DNA of 64,000 bases from Bactericera cockerelli (lineage: Eukaryota > Arthropoda > Insecta > Hemiptera > Triozidae). Where the stretch lies: NCBI GenBank assembly GCA_024516035.1, contig CM044958.1:551566-615565 (forward strand), written 5' to 3'. Position 1 is the stretch's first letter. Every line of letters starts with the position of its first letter. Both the position numbers and the translations under genes were made by a program. Positions 34,663-44,400 of the stretch are shown here, piece by piece. Under the pieces are notes generated by a model. The model was not told the DNA's origin, did no database searches, and saw nothing but the letters and a program-made list of their open reading frames with translations.

Positions 34663-35251
34663 GTTTCTTTCTTTATATTGTAGTACTTACTTTATAGAAT
34701 AAGAACATACTTTATTTAGATAACTTAAATTTGAGATGCTAGATATTTCCAACCCAGGCTAGGTGATGTTAATCTGAGTAGCGGTTTTGTGAGTTTCCAT
34801 CGAATGGTGCGTAAAACTAGATTTTTTTTTTTTCCCCCTTTCTAAAGATTTTTCTTTATTTAATCAATAAGTTTCATCTTCTTCAATAAATTTAATTATA
34901 AGGAGATAACTTGTTAATCAAATAAAAAATAAAAAATATCGCAAGTGTAAGGGACCCATAATGCAAAGCATGTGTTGGGCCCCTTATGTTAAATGTTGTC
35001 TGTTGTTCGAGCAACGAGGACGCTACTATAACAACAATAGCAGTATGTTAGTATTGTTACTCGTCTTTAAGATTTTATTTATTTTTGTTATATTTTTTTT
35101 TTTTTTTAATTGAATATTTATTTAAAGAGAGGTCTGTAACATTCAGAGTCCTTGCCCCTCTTTGTTATATTATTTCGCAAACATGTTTGCCTTTTATTAA
35201 AAAAAAAAAACAGTTTTTAGAAGAAAGATTTGGTAGAAGATGGTAGCTTAC
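34663..35251. other. PRPF3 intron sequence
   Basis: Contains a SINE E remnant near 34745-34815 (tgagtagcggttttgtgagt), long T and A runs and an AT-rich stretch. Nothing else identified. Confidence 0.45.
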
Positions 35252-35328
35252 ACGGTGGTTTCATCTGGATAGGATGTTCCACCAGGTTAGTGATGGCAGA
35301 GGTCTTGATGTTGTTCTCTGCGTCGTAA
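35252..35328 (-). CDS. PRPF3: PRPF3 (Prp3) exon, ITNLVEHP segment
   Basis: A 77-base exon encoding YDAENNIKTSAITNLVEHPI then QMKPPC, matching the conserved ITNLVEHP segment of PRPF3 between the WWD motif and the PRP3 domain. The acceptor is gtgtttcag (35329-35337) and the donor is ccgt|gtaagc. It takes one base to finish the codon left by the exon at 40693 and leaves one base for the exon ending at 34167, so all three exons join in frame. The exon is also read in the same frame by the open retroelement ORF that enters from upstream. Confidence 0.92.
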
Positions 35329-35344
35329 CTGAAACACACAGGAA

Positions 35345-38300
35345 TGATAGAATGTATATATTTATTTATTTTTTCTTTATTATTATTATTATTTTTTTTT
35401 TTATATTGTATATTGTATTTTCGTTTGTAATTATTTGTATTGTATATCCCTAAAAAATCGTAATCTATCATGATGCTTTCCAATGTCCTCTTTAAAACCA
35501 CGTTCTGGATGTATGCTTGTATTCTTTTATTAATATTTAAGGTGTTCATGTGTTTTTTGAAATATTTGGTGACTAAACCATCCCATGTCATTACAACCGG
35601 CACAAGAGTGACTTTTGCTCCGTTATACATCATGGATAACTCCTTTCCTAATAAATCATATTTTCTTCCTTTTGTTGTTTCAGTTGTTGATAATATTCTT
35701 TTCTTTGTTATACCAACTTCAATCAAAATTATTTCATTAGTTCTTAAGTCATGTACAAGAAGATCAGGTTTGTTATGTTCTATACGAAGTTCTGTCAATA
35801 TAGGTACATCAGACTTGATTTTAACTCTTTCATTTGATATGGTATTTTCAACTTTGTAGTTTTTTAATCTTTTATTTTTACTAATACCATATTTTCTTGT
35901 AAACCAGAAGTGGATACACCTCACAACATCATCATGGCGTTTTTTATATTCAAAGTTTAACATTCTGCCACATTGAGTTGCAAGATGGTCCACTGTCTTA
36001 TTACCTTGGTTACAATGGTGACATTTCTGCTGGTTGTAAAAAAGGTTTCGATCTTGTAATCCGCATAGCATGGCTTCTTCTTGGGGTGATATGTTTCCGT
36101 GTTTTAACCACATGGAAGAATCTTTACAATCTATTATACTATCTTCATTTTCAAATAAAAAACTATGCAATTTCTTATCTTTGATCTTGTTCATTCTTGT
36201 GTCATGCTGTTTTTGTCTAATAACTTTAAGATTGATTTCCTCTGCATCTATGCTGTATTTCTCTTGTAAGAAAATATTGATGAATCCCAAGTGTGTACCT
36301 TTTCTCTTTTCTTCTTCTAATAATATTGCTCTTTCTCTTGTTTTGTTTAAATGTATAAAAAAGTTATATAATATCATTTCGGCTTTCTCTACAACATTGC
36401 TTAATCCCCTACCCAACTCAGTTCTCGCAAGATACAATCTGTCTATATTACTTGATTTGATTAATACTTTATTAGTAACTAGTACTTTTCTCACTTCTTT
36501 GTCAATTTGTTCGTACTCTTGAGGTTCATAATTCAAAATTCCAACATAATAGTTTAAGGTTGATAGTGAAAATTCATTTATTGCTCGAAAGATATTTTTC
36601 GCATTCAATTTGGTTTTACATATTTTATCTGCTCTTGATATCAGCTTTTTGTTTATTTTTACTTTGTTTTCATCTTGAATTACATTTTGACAATTTTCTA
36701 ATACTCCCAAATATTTATATCCTTCTTTACTTTTCAATGCTTCTCCAAACACATACTCTGATACAATGTTACTACTAGACTTTTTCTCGTTCACTTCAAA
36801 TCCCATCTTCTTCAAACACGATTTTGTCATAATACACATGTCAATTAATGTCTTTTCATTTTCAGCCAAAAGTTTGATGTCATCAATGAATATTAAATGG
36901 TTTCGTTCTAAAATATCATTTTCGTCTATTTTGACTTTCTCACAGTTATTATTTAACATTCTACTCAATGGTTCTAGTGCTAGTACAAAAAGTTTAGCTG
37001 ATAGTGAATCACCCTGAATCAGGCCTTTATTTATACTAACTTGACCAATCATTGATCTATTACACATTAGATTTGTTTTTTGCCATTTCAATATCCGTTC
37101 AACAAAATAAATGATATTTTCTGGTAATTTTAACCGTTTCAAACACATCATTAAATACACATGGGGTACCGAATCGTACGCCTTTTTAATATCAATCCAG
37201 GATGTTTTCAGTCCATTTTCATGTTTACTATTTAAATTTTTATTAATCAGAACTTGCTCCTTTGCTCCTTGGCATCTATTTATTGTTCCCATTTGATTTG
37301 TTGATATTACATTGTTTGCATCACAAATATCTGTTATAATCTTAGTAACACATTTGCTTACTAATTTATACACATTAGGTAAACAGGTTATTGGTCTAGT
37401 TTCTTTGGGATCTTTAGTATTATCAACTTTTGGTATTAGATATGTTATTCCTGTATAAAATTCTTCATCAATTTTTTCAGGGTATTTTATAACATCAATA
37501 ATAAGTTTCTGCAATATTTCATGTAACACAAACATCTTTTTGATGAAAAAATTATATACATGGTCAATCCCTGGTGTTTTCCAGTTCGATAAGAACTTTA
37601 TGTTATCGGTTATTATCTCTTTCATCTTTTCATCATTTATTTCTACTTGGTATTCTATTGGTTGCAGTAATTGAATTACATCATACATATCATTATTATT
37701 CATTTCATTTTCCGTATCTTCCATTGTATTTTTGGACCACATGTTTTGCCAAAATATTTTCATCTCTTCTCCATCAATACTTGGATCTAGTTTAAAATTT
37801 TCATCCTCTAAATTGCGGTAAAATGTTTGTTTGTTGAACTCAAACATTTGATTGGTTTTGCGAAATTGTATTCTATTCTCAGATACTTTAATCTTTTTCT
37901 CAAATATTTTTATCTTTTCAAATAGTTCTTCTTTTAATTTCTGAAGATTGTCATTATCTTTTGAATGAATTTTGTTCTCTTTGCATATTTTTAAAAGATC
38001 TTTATTAACAGATTTTGTCTGATCAAAATTATTTAATATATCCCATTTCTTTTTTAATGTTTCAACTTTCTTATCAATAGACTCTTTCCATTTTGATTTC
38101 ACTCTGGGTTTTTCAGTTAACTTTTCATAAGTCATTTGGCATGAATATATGATGTTATTGTAATCTTTAATGGTCTTTATGTGTTTTTTTATTTCCTCAT
38201 TTTGTATTATCATATTCATATACTCAATAATGTCATTGTTTACATTTTGGCTGTACACTTTTCTTGTTCTTACTTTCTCCTCTTGTTGTTCAACATATTT

Positions 38301-38552
38301 CCCAACATTTATCATCAAACTATTTTTTACTTTTGTAAATAGATCTGAATTTTTTACTTCCATAGGTTCTTGTGTCTCTGTATTAGTTCTTCTTTGACCA
38401 TCATTATTTATTCTAGTATTTCTGTTCTTTTCTCTATTATAACGATTCTTTATTTCAGTTAATGTATATTCACAATTAAATTTCCTATTAAACTCTTCTT
38501 GTATCTTTCGCCACCATCCATTTGGCATTCTACTAAATCTGTGACTTATCAT
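35345..38552 (-). CDS. Second non-LTR retrotransposon polyprotein (R2/R4-like), open at its 3' end
   Basis: A long frame from the first Met at 38552 encodes a Myb/SANT-like N-terminus (NGWWRKIQEEFNRKFNCEY), reverse transcriptase (WIDIKKAYDSVPHVYL, IQGDSLSAKLFVLALEPL, catalytic FIDDIKLLAE at about 559), a CCHC knuckle CHHCNQ...H...C (about 842) and a restriction-like endonuclease core KPDLLVHDLR...LIEVGI (about 928). It is the same domain order as the element at 26664 but clearly diverged. No stop occurs at the expected C-terminus; the frame reads through a (TAA)n tract as Asn codons near 35384-35398, through the intron, and into the PRPF3 exon, ending at 35217. It lies in a PRPF3 intron, same strand. 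The family fragment at 23186 is a relative. Confidence 0.85.
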
Positions 38553-38570
38553 AACCCATAATTTCCGTAA

Positions 38571-38933
38571 TCACTCGTTTTCATTGTTCTCATCTATTAT
38601 TTCTTGTAAAAATGTTCTAAATATCACATTCTTATCATTTCTTGTCTCTCTAGGATTTAAATTATCTCTATTTTCTTCAGATCTTTCATTTTCTGTATGA
38701 GAATTTGCTGTCACAACTTCCCCAGTATTATTAAAAGTAATGTCATGAATTACCTGATTTTCATTATATCTTGTTTCAACCTCTTCATTATTATTTTGCG
38801 GTTGACTACTCTCTCGCGAATTTTCGTTTTCTATATTTTCAATATTTTGTTCTTCGAAATTCGGAGTATCCATTTGATTTTGTTCATCCATTTTCTCTTC
38901 ATTGGAATAACGGAAGAATGTAGTCAACAGCAA
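38571..38933 (-). CDS. Upstream part of the second non-LTR element's ORF
   Basis: A 120-codon Asn/Glu-rich, low-complexity frame that ends with one TGA (38571-38573). It is in the same frame as the main ORF, with only six codons between that stop and the main ORF's first Met at 38552. Most simply, a single nonsense change split one polyprotein; a separate short first ORF is the alternative. The acidic linker-like composition resembles the early part of the element at 26664. Confidence 0.6.
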   Translation of the reverse strand: MLLTTFFRYSNEEKMDEQNQMDTPNFEEQNIENIENENSRESSQPQNNNEEVETRYNENQVIHDITFNNTGEVVTANSHTENERSEENRDNLNPRETRNDKNVIFRTFLQEIIDENNENE

Positions 38934-39022
38934 ATTAGGTATATTAATTTTGGTATATCCCTATAACCTAATAAAGTGTAAATAAATAAATAAAAATAAA
39001 TAAAAAAATAGACGTGAATACC
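38934..39022. other. 5' end of the non-LTR element
   Basis: AT-rich with (taaa)n near 38980-39008, which may mark the insertion boundary. Confidence 0.4.
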
Positions 39023-39026
39023 TTAA

Positions 39027-39244
39027 CACGTATGAGACGGGGCCTATTTTCTATAGTTTGTACGCTGGGACGGCTTCAAATTAGGGTATGTGTTCGAAAT
39101 ATGACAACAACAAAAAAAAAATTGGGACGGGCGAGTACAAAAATATATTAAAAATTGCATTATCTGTGCCCACCGGTGGGTCACGTTACAAGGAAAATTG
39201 AAAAAAAAACGTGACCCACCGGTGGGCACGCCGTCTCATACGTG
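39027..39244. mobile_element. TTAA-flanked MITE (piggyBac-like)
   Basis: The terminal inverted repeats are CACGTATGAGACGG at 39027-39040 and its reverse complement at 39231-39244. Both are flanked by TTAA (39023-39026 and 39245-39248), the target duplication typical of the piggyBac superfamily. Inside, a second perfect inverted repeat (gtgcccaccggtgggtcacg, at about 39168 and 39210) could fold the right half. No transposase. Confidence 0.8.
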
Positions 39245-39267
39245 TTAATGGGAAGTATTTTATCTAT

Positions 39268-39550
39268 TATAACTCAGTGGTTAAGCACTCGCTTGCCATG
39301 CGGAAGGTTCCGGGTTCGAACCCCCGCGCTGACAAAAAATTGTACTCAAAATTTTGTTACAGTTGTTTAAAAGGGATGTCCTTCCGGTGCGCTCGTGTTG
39401 ACCCAGCACCTAAATGACCCAGGAAGTATTGTGTCACTTCTCGCCAGTCAGAGGGGAGTCATACTACGGGATGGGCAAAATACAACACAGACCACAAGTG
39501 TCTATAAAGTAGCTTCTGTTTCAAGGCTACGAAAGAAAGCAGACTGTAAC
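39268..39550 (+). mobile_element. tRNA-derived SINE, family C
   Basis: aactcagtggttaagcactc, ggttccgggttcgaaccccc, cttccggtgcgctcgtgttg, actacgggatgggcaaaata, then caaggctacgaaagaaagca. The first bases of the head are worn. It lies in the PRPF3 intron, opposite to the gene, just after the MITE. Confidence 0.75.
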
Positions 39551-40136
39551 TGACTAAAATTGTAAAATAAGAAAACTAAGGGCAGAATTAATAGAGGTTT
39601 TTTTAATAGTTCTGTGGACCTGAGTCTAGATTTTTAAATATTTTTCTCTTATATCCAGGTTTCTCTTATAGTAACCTCTTTTCCTAGAAGAGAGGTCAAT
39701 TCGGCCTGGAAATCGTTCTTTTAAATCCAGGTTTTCTCATATCCAGGTTCAGCTGTATTTATTTGTCTATTCTAGTTACTCACTTATTTCACTCAAAATC
39801 TCTCTCAAGTGTTTTCGGTACAGTTTATTTACATTTTATTTTACATGTAATAAAAAAAAAGAAGAAGAAAAAGATGGTGAAATAAGAAAGAAAAGAGAAA
39901 GAGAGGGGGAGGAGAGAGAGAAAGAGAGAGAGAAAAGGGGAAATCATTGAAATTTATTTGAATAATTCAGTTGGCTCATGTTCTGTAGGTTCATGATCTA
40001 TTGATAAATAATCTGTAACTTTTTTTTATGTAATTTTGTGATTTATTTAACTGTACTTTTGATTTTTCATAAGCTGACTCAATATGATATTCATACATTT
40101 TGTAGTTTACTGCAAGGAAACGCCCTTGTCCAAATT
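39551..40136. other. PRPF3 intron, low complexity
   Basis: A GA-rich tract lies at 39855-39940. A short duplication of tatccaggtt-containing sequence occurs near 39650-39750. Nothing else. Confidence 0.4.
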
Positions 40137-40405
40137 GGGTGACATTGGGGCAGAGCGAGTTAGCGCGCTAGGCATTGCACACATGGTGACCTGGGTTCGA
40201 TTCCCAGCGGGGAAGGATTTTTTCTGCTCTGTACTTGGATGTTCGGGGTCCACTCATATCTCGTGAGGAAAAATGAGTAGCTGCTTTAATGTGAAGCAGC
40301 GACCAGTGGCAGAATCTTAGGCAAAAAATAATGCAAGATATTGTAAATTAAAGTGACAAAGTCCTATGATTCTGCGCTACCCACTAAAATTGTGACATAA
40401 TAACA
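40137..40405 (+). mobile_element. tRNA-derived SINE, family D
   Basis: gagcgagttagcgcgctagg, cctgggttcgattcccagcg, gatgttcggggtccactcat, cgaccagtggcag, tctgcgctacccacta. It is close to the copy at 31560 and ends just before the tandem exon-end array. Confidence 0.8.
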
Positions 40406-40420
40406 CAAAGTATTTTTATT

Positions 40421-40740
40421 ACTATTAGTTACTCACTTGTCCTCATTCATGACGACAGCATCCCACCACTCCACCTCAGGGACTATTATTAGTTACTCAC
40501 TTCTCCTCATTCATGACGACAGCATCCCACCACTCCACCTCAGGGACTATTATTAGTTACTCACTTCTCCTCATTCATGACGACAGCATCCCACCACTCC
40601 ACCTCAGGGACTATTATTAGTTACTCACTTCTCCTCATTCATGACGACAGCATCCCACCACTCCACCTCAGGGACTATTATTAGTTACTCACTTGTCCTC
40701 ATTCATGACGACAGCATCCCACCACTCCACCTCAGGCACC
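40421..40740 (-). repeat. Five 64-bp tandem copies of a PRPF3 exon end and its splice donor
   Basis: A 64-base unit repeats with starts at 40428, 40492, 40556, 40620 and 40684. On the minus strand each unit holds the exon's last codons (PEVEWWDAVVMNE) and a gtgagt donor followed by aactaataatag. The copy next to the exon body and the farthest copy read gaggacaa|gtgagt; the three middle copies read gaggagaa|gtgagt. Only the first copy is joined to the full exon. Reading past the first donor meets AAG TGA at once. Confidence 0.95.
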
Positions 40741-40853
40741 TCGTCCTCATCCTCCTCTATCTTGGGAGCTATCAGAGCCAGCTTCGTAGCGGAGGAGATG
40801 CCAGTTTTCCGAGCGTTCTTGGAAATGTCTGCCTGTAGCTTGGCAAGTTGAGC
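40693..40853 (-). CDS. PRPF3: PRPF3 (Prp3) exon with the EIEWWD-type motif
   Basis: A 161-base exon starting AQLAKLQADISKNARKTGIS, followed by TKLALIAPKIEEDEDEVP and EVEWWDAVVMNED. It matches the PRPF3 stretch that in the human protein has ARKTGI, LALIAPK and PEIEWWD. The acceptor is ctccccag (40854-40861) and the donor is gacaa|gtgagt at 40692. The two leftover bases plus the first base of the 35252-35328 exon form an Asn codon. Upstream exons for the N-terminus are not found between here and MFSD6, where nearly everything is a BEL or a Tc1 element. Confidence 0.92.
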
Positions 40854-41082
40854 CTGGGGAGAGAGATTATGAGGAGTAGTGATGATTCTTGTGTGAGGAA
40901 AAATGATCAAAGTATGAATTCTTTGTGGTTGGAATCCTTGAGCCATAGTCTAAATTTTCTTCTGTCCGTGCTTTAACGAAAGTTTTTTTTTTCTTATTTG
41001 AATTTCATTTATCACTAATCAAGCTCTTTTTTTTATTTTACTTGACGAATGGTTTTGGCATATAATTATCAATGACCCATCA
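40854..41082. other. PRPF3 intron up to the BEL element
   Basis: AT-rich, nothing identified. The last bases before the LTR are aatgacccatca, which do not match the sequence beyond the other LTR. Confidence 0.45.
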
Positions 41083-41356
41083 TGGATGAGCCGTTTGTAC
41101 TTTGGAACCATGTGTACGGACCTTCATTGTGTGCGGACCGTGTCATAGTTTTTTTTAGATCGTGTACACACGGCCTGTTTTGAAATAATAATATAACCTC
41201 ACTTTTTTTTCTTTTTGTAACCACCTTGTGAAAATTTTCTTGGAAATAAAGAGTTGCAGATTTCCTTTGCTCATTGGAAAATAGTTTTGAATTTTGAATT
41301 GTGATCTTTTCTTTTCTTCTTTAACTTTGGTTTACTTGGATTACATTGCGGCCTAC
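41083..41356 (+). repeat. BEL element 5' LTR
   Basis: 274 bases from tggatgagccgtttgtactt to acattgcggcctac. By reading, it is identical to the 3' LTR at 46981-47254. An aataaa lies near its end. Confidence 0.95.
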
Positions 41357-41448
41357 CCATTTTTGGTTCACTTCTGACCGGAGCATTGGTTTTGTGGCTT
41401 TGGTTCTAACCCTGGTTCAGTGGTTTGAAATTTGGTTCAAACCTCACG

Positions 41449-44400
41449 ATGGGAAAGGAAGAAGATGAAAAAGATCAAAAAGTGCAATTGGATATCTTGG
41501 TAGCAAAGAAGGAATCACTCTTTCGGTATGTACAAACAGTTTTTGAATTGGCAAAAGATGTTCCTAGAGATGAACAGAGGACAGACACATTCCTTAGAAA
41601 ATGTCATTGTGTTGAATCCATTGCTCAGGAGTTCTCTGGTCTGGCAGAGAAAACAGCGTTATTACAAGCTCAATTGAATGAAAAGTTCAAAGTTTCATTT
41701 ACTGAAATTGAAACTTTGACAGAAATGGTGTCATATTGCAAATACAAGCTAAATTTGGCCATGAAGAAGGCATCAGTTGCAAGTAGTGTACCACCTGTCA
41801 TTGCACAGGACAAGGTTAAACTTCAACCTCTAGAAATTCCAACATTCAGTGGAAAGTTAGAAGACTGGCCAGTATTTTATGAAATATTTAAAACAACAGT
41901 CCATTCTCGTGCTGATTTACCGGATGCGCATAAGCTACAATATCTCATGTCCCGACTATCTGGTAGTGCATTAACAGTATGTGCAGGCATTCCAGCATCA
42001 AATGAAAACTACAAAATCATTTTTGATTCTCTTGTCGCCAAATTTCAAGACAAGAGAAACTTGGCAACTCTGTATATGGACACTTTGGTAAATTTCAAAA
42101 ACTTGAAACATGAATCTGCTGAACAGTTGAGTCAATTTGCTGACATCTTTGGTGCTAATATTGCAGCTCTCAAAGCATTGGAAATAGCAGACTTGTGTGA
42201 GTTTGTGCTCTTTTACTTAGCATCTTTGAAGCTAGATACCATCACAAGGCGGACATTTGAAAATTCATTGGCAAAGGATATGATGCCCACTTCCAAATCA
42301 CTATTGGAATTTGTTCACCATCATGCTAAGGTTTTGAGTCGGGTACAAAGCTCGGGTTCTACAACAGATTTACCACCAGTTAAATCTACATTTAACAAAA
42401 AACAGCAAAGCCATTCTTTTGTAATTAGAAGTATTTCTTGTGATTTGTGCTCAGGTGATCATGCTTTGTACAAATGTAAAAAGTTTCTTCAATTAATACC
42501 TCTGGACAGGTACAATGTTGTAAAACAGCACAACTTGTGTGTTAATTGTTTAAGTTCCGGCCATCAAGCCGTCAAATGCACTAGTAAGTCAAATTGTAAT
42601 GCATGTCACCTCCGGCACAATTCATTATTGCATTTCAATAAGAATATCATACACAATGCTAGCAAATCTAATTTTGATACTTGTGAAGGAAAACCTGCTA
42701 GTGTGGAACCCTCACCTGAAAATAGTTCTAACCCTACTGTTTCCATGTCTATTTACTCCTCATTACAGGAAAGTGATATTTGTGAGCAGACCACTGTATT
42801 ATTAGGTACAGTCAAGGTCTTGGTGTATGATATTCATGCAAAGCCTCATGTTTTGAGGTTTTTATTAGATAATGCCTCAATGAGTAACATTTTGTCTATT
42901 TCTGCTTGTAAACAGCTAGGTTTGGATCCTGTTGCTGTATCTACAGATTTGAAAGGTATGGGCTCTATTTCAAACCCCGTTCAGGGTCAAGTAAATTTTA
43001 ATTTTGGTTCTCGCTTTGATTCAAGGTGTCAATACACCATCAATGCTCTTGTGGTTGATCATATTGTGGATGAGCTACCTGTAAAATTTGTAGATAAAAG
43101 TAAACTTCATTATGTGAAAAATTTGAATATGGCAGATGATGAATTCATGACTCCAGGTAAAATTAGTGGTATTCTGGGGGCACAAATTTATCCCTACTTA
43201 ATAAAGGGACAACCCATATTGGGACCGAGTATGAATCAACCTGCTGCAATAAATTCAACACTTGGCTATATTTTGGTAGGTAATGCACCAGTATTAAAAT
43301 CTAATCAGCATCAACAGAAAAAACAATATTGTATGTTTCAATGTAATTTTGAAAAATTCTGGCAACTAGATCAGGTGGAAGATAGTGTTACTTCAAAACT
43401 AACCATTGAAGAACAAAATTGTGAACAGCATTTTGTTGATAATGTTCAACGAGACAGTTCTGGAAGGTATGTAGTAGCTTTGCCTTTCAGTGAGGATCCT
43501 TCTGTGTTAGGTAACTCATACAATTCTGCTAAAAAGAGATTCCTACACTTGGAGAAAAAATTGGATTGTAATTCCGAGGCCCTAATTGGTTATCAAAATG
43601 CTATACAGGATTTATTAGACAATGGTTATATGGAAAAATGTGAAGATCAAAATGATTTCACTGGCTATTTTATTCCTCACAGATCAGTTTGTAAACCAGG
43701 CAGTGTGTCTACTAAAATAAGAATTGTAAATGATGCCAGTGCAAAAACTACTACTGGCAAATCTTTAAATGATATTTTGTATTCTGGACCCACATTGTAT
43801 TCTGATTTATTTAGCATTTTATTAAATTTTAGATTATTTCCCTGTGCTCTTAATGGTGATATTGCAAAAATGTTTTTGCAAATTTTGGTAACAAAAAGTG
43901 ATTGTAAGTATCAAAAATTAATTTGGAGGTTTCATAAAGATGAACCATTGACTAATTATGAAATGAAAGTAGTTGTTTTTGGCATGACATCATCACCATT
44001 TCTAGCACAGAGAACAGTGAGACAGTTGGTAGACGATGAAGTTCATAATTTTCCGGGGGCCACTAAAATCAACTCATTCTTGTACATGGATGACTGCGTG
44101 GCAAGTTTCCTAACTGAATCAGAAGCCAAACTGTTTTACAATGATGTGGTAAAATTGTTCAAAGCTGGGGCATTCACTTTTACAAAATGGATTTCAAATT
44201 CATCTGAAGTGATGAATGTGATACCAGAGTCAGATCAGCTAACAAAACTTATCTCATTTGATAATTTGGTTAATTCAGTTAAAATATTGGGCATGTCATG
44301 GAATGCATCCACTGACTCGTTATATTTCAAAATTGAGAAAAATGAGAAACCTTGTACAAAACGTGGAATTTTGTCTGCTGTTTTGACTATTTATGACCCC

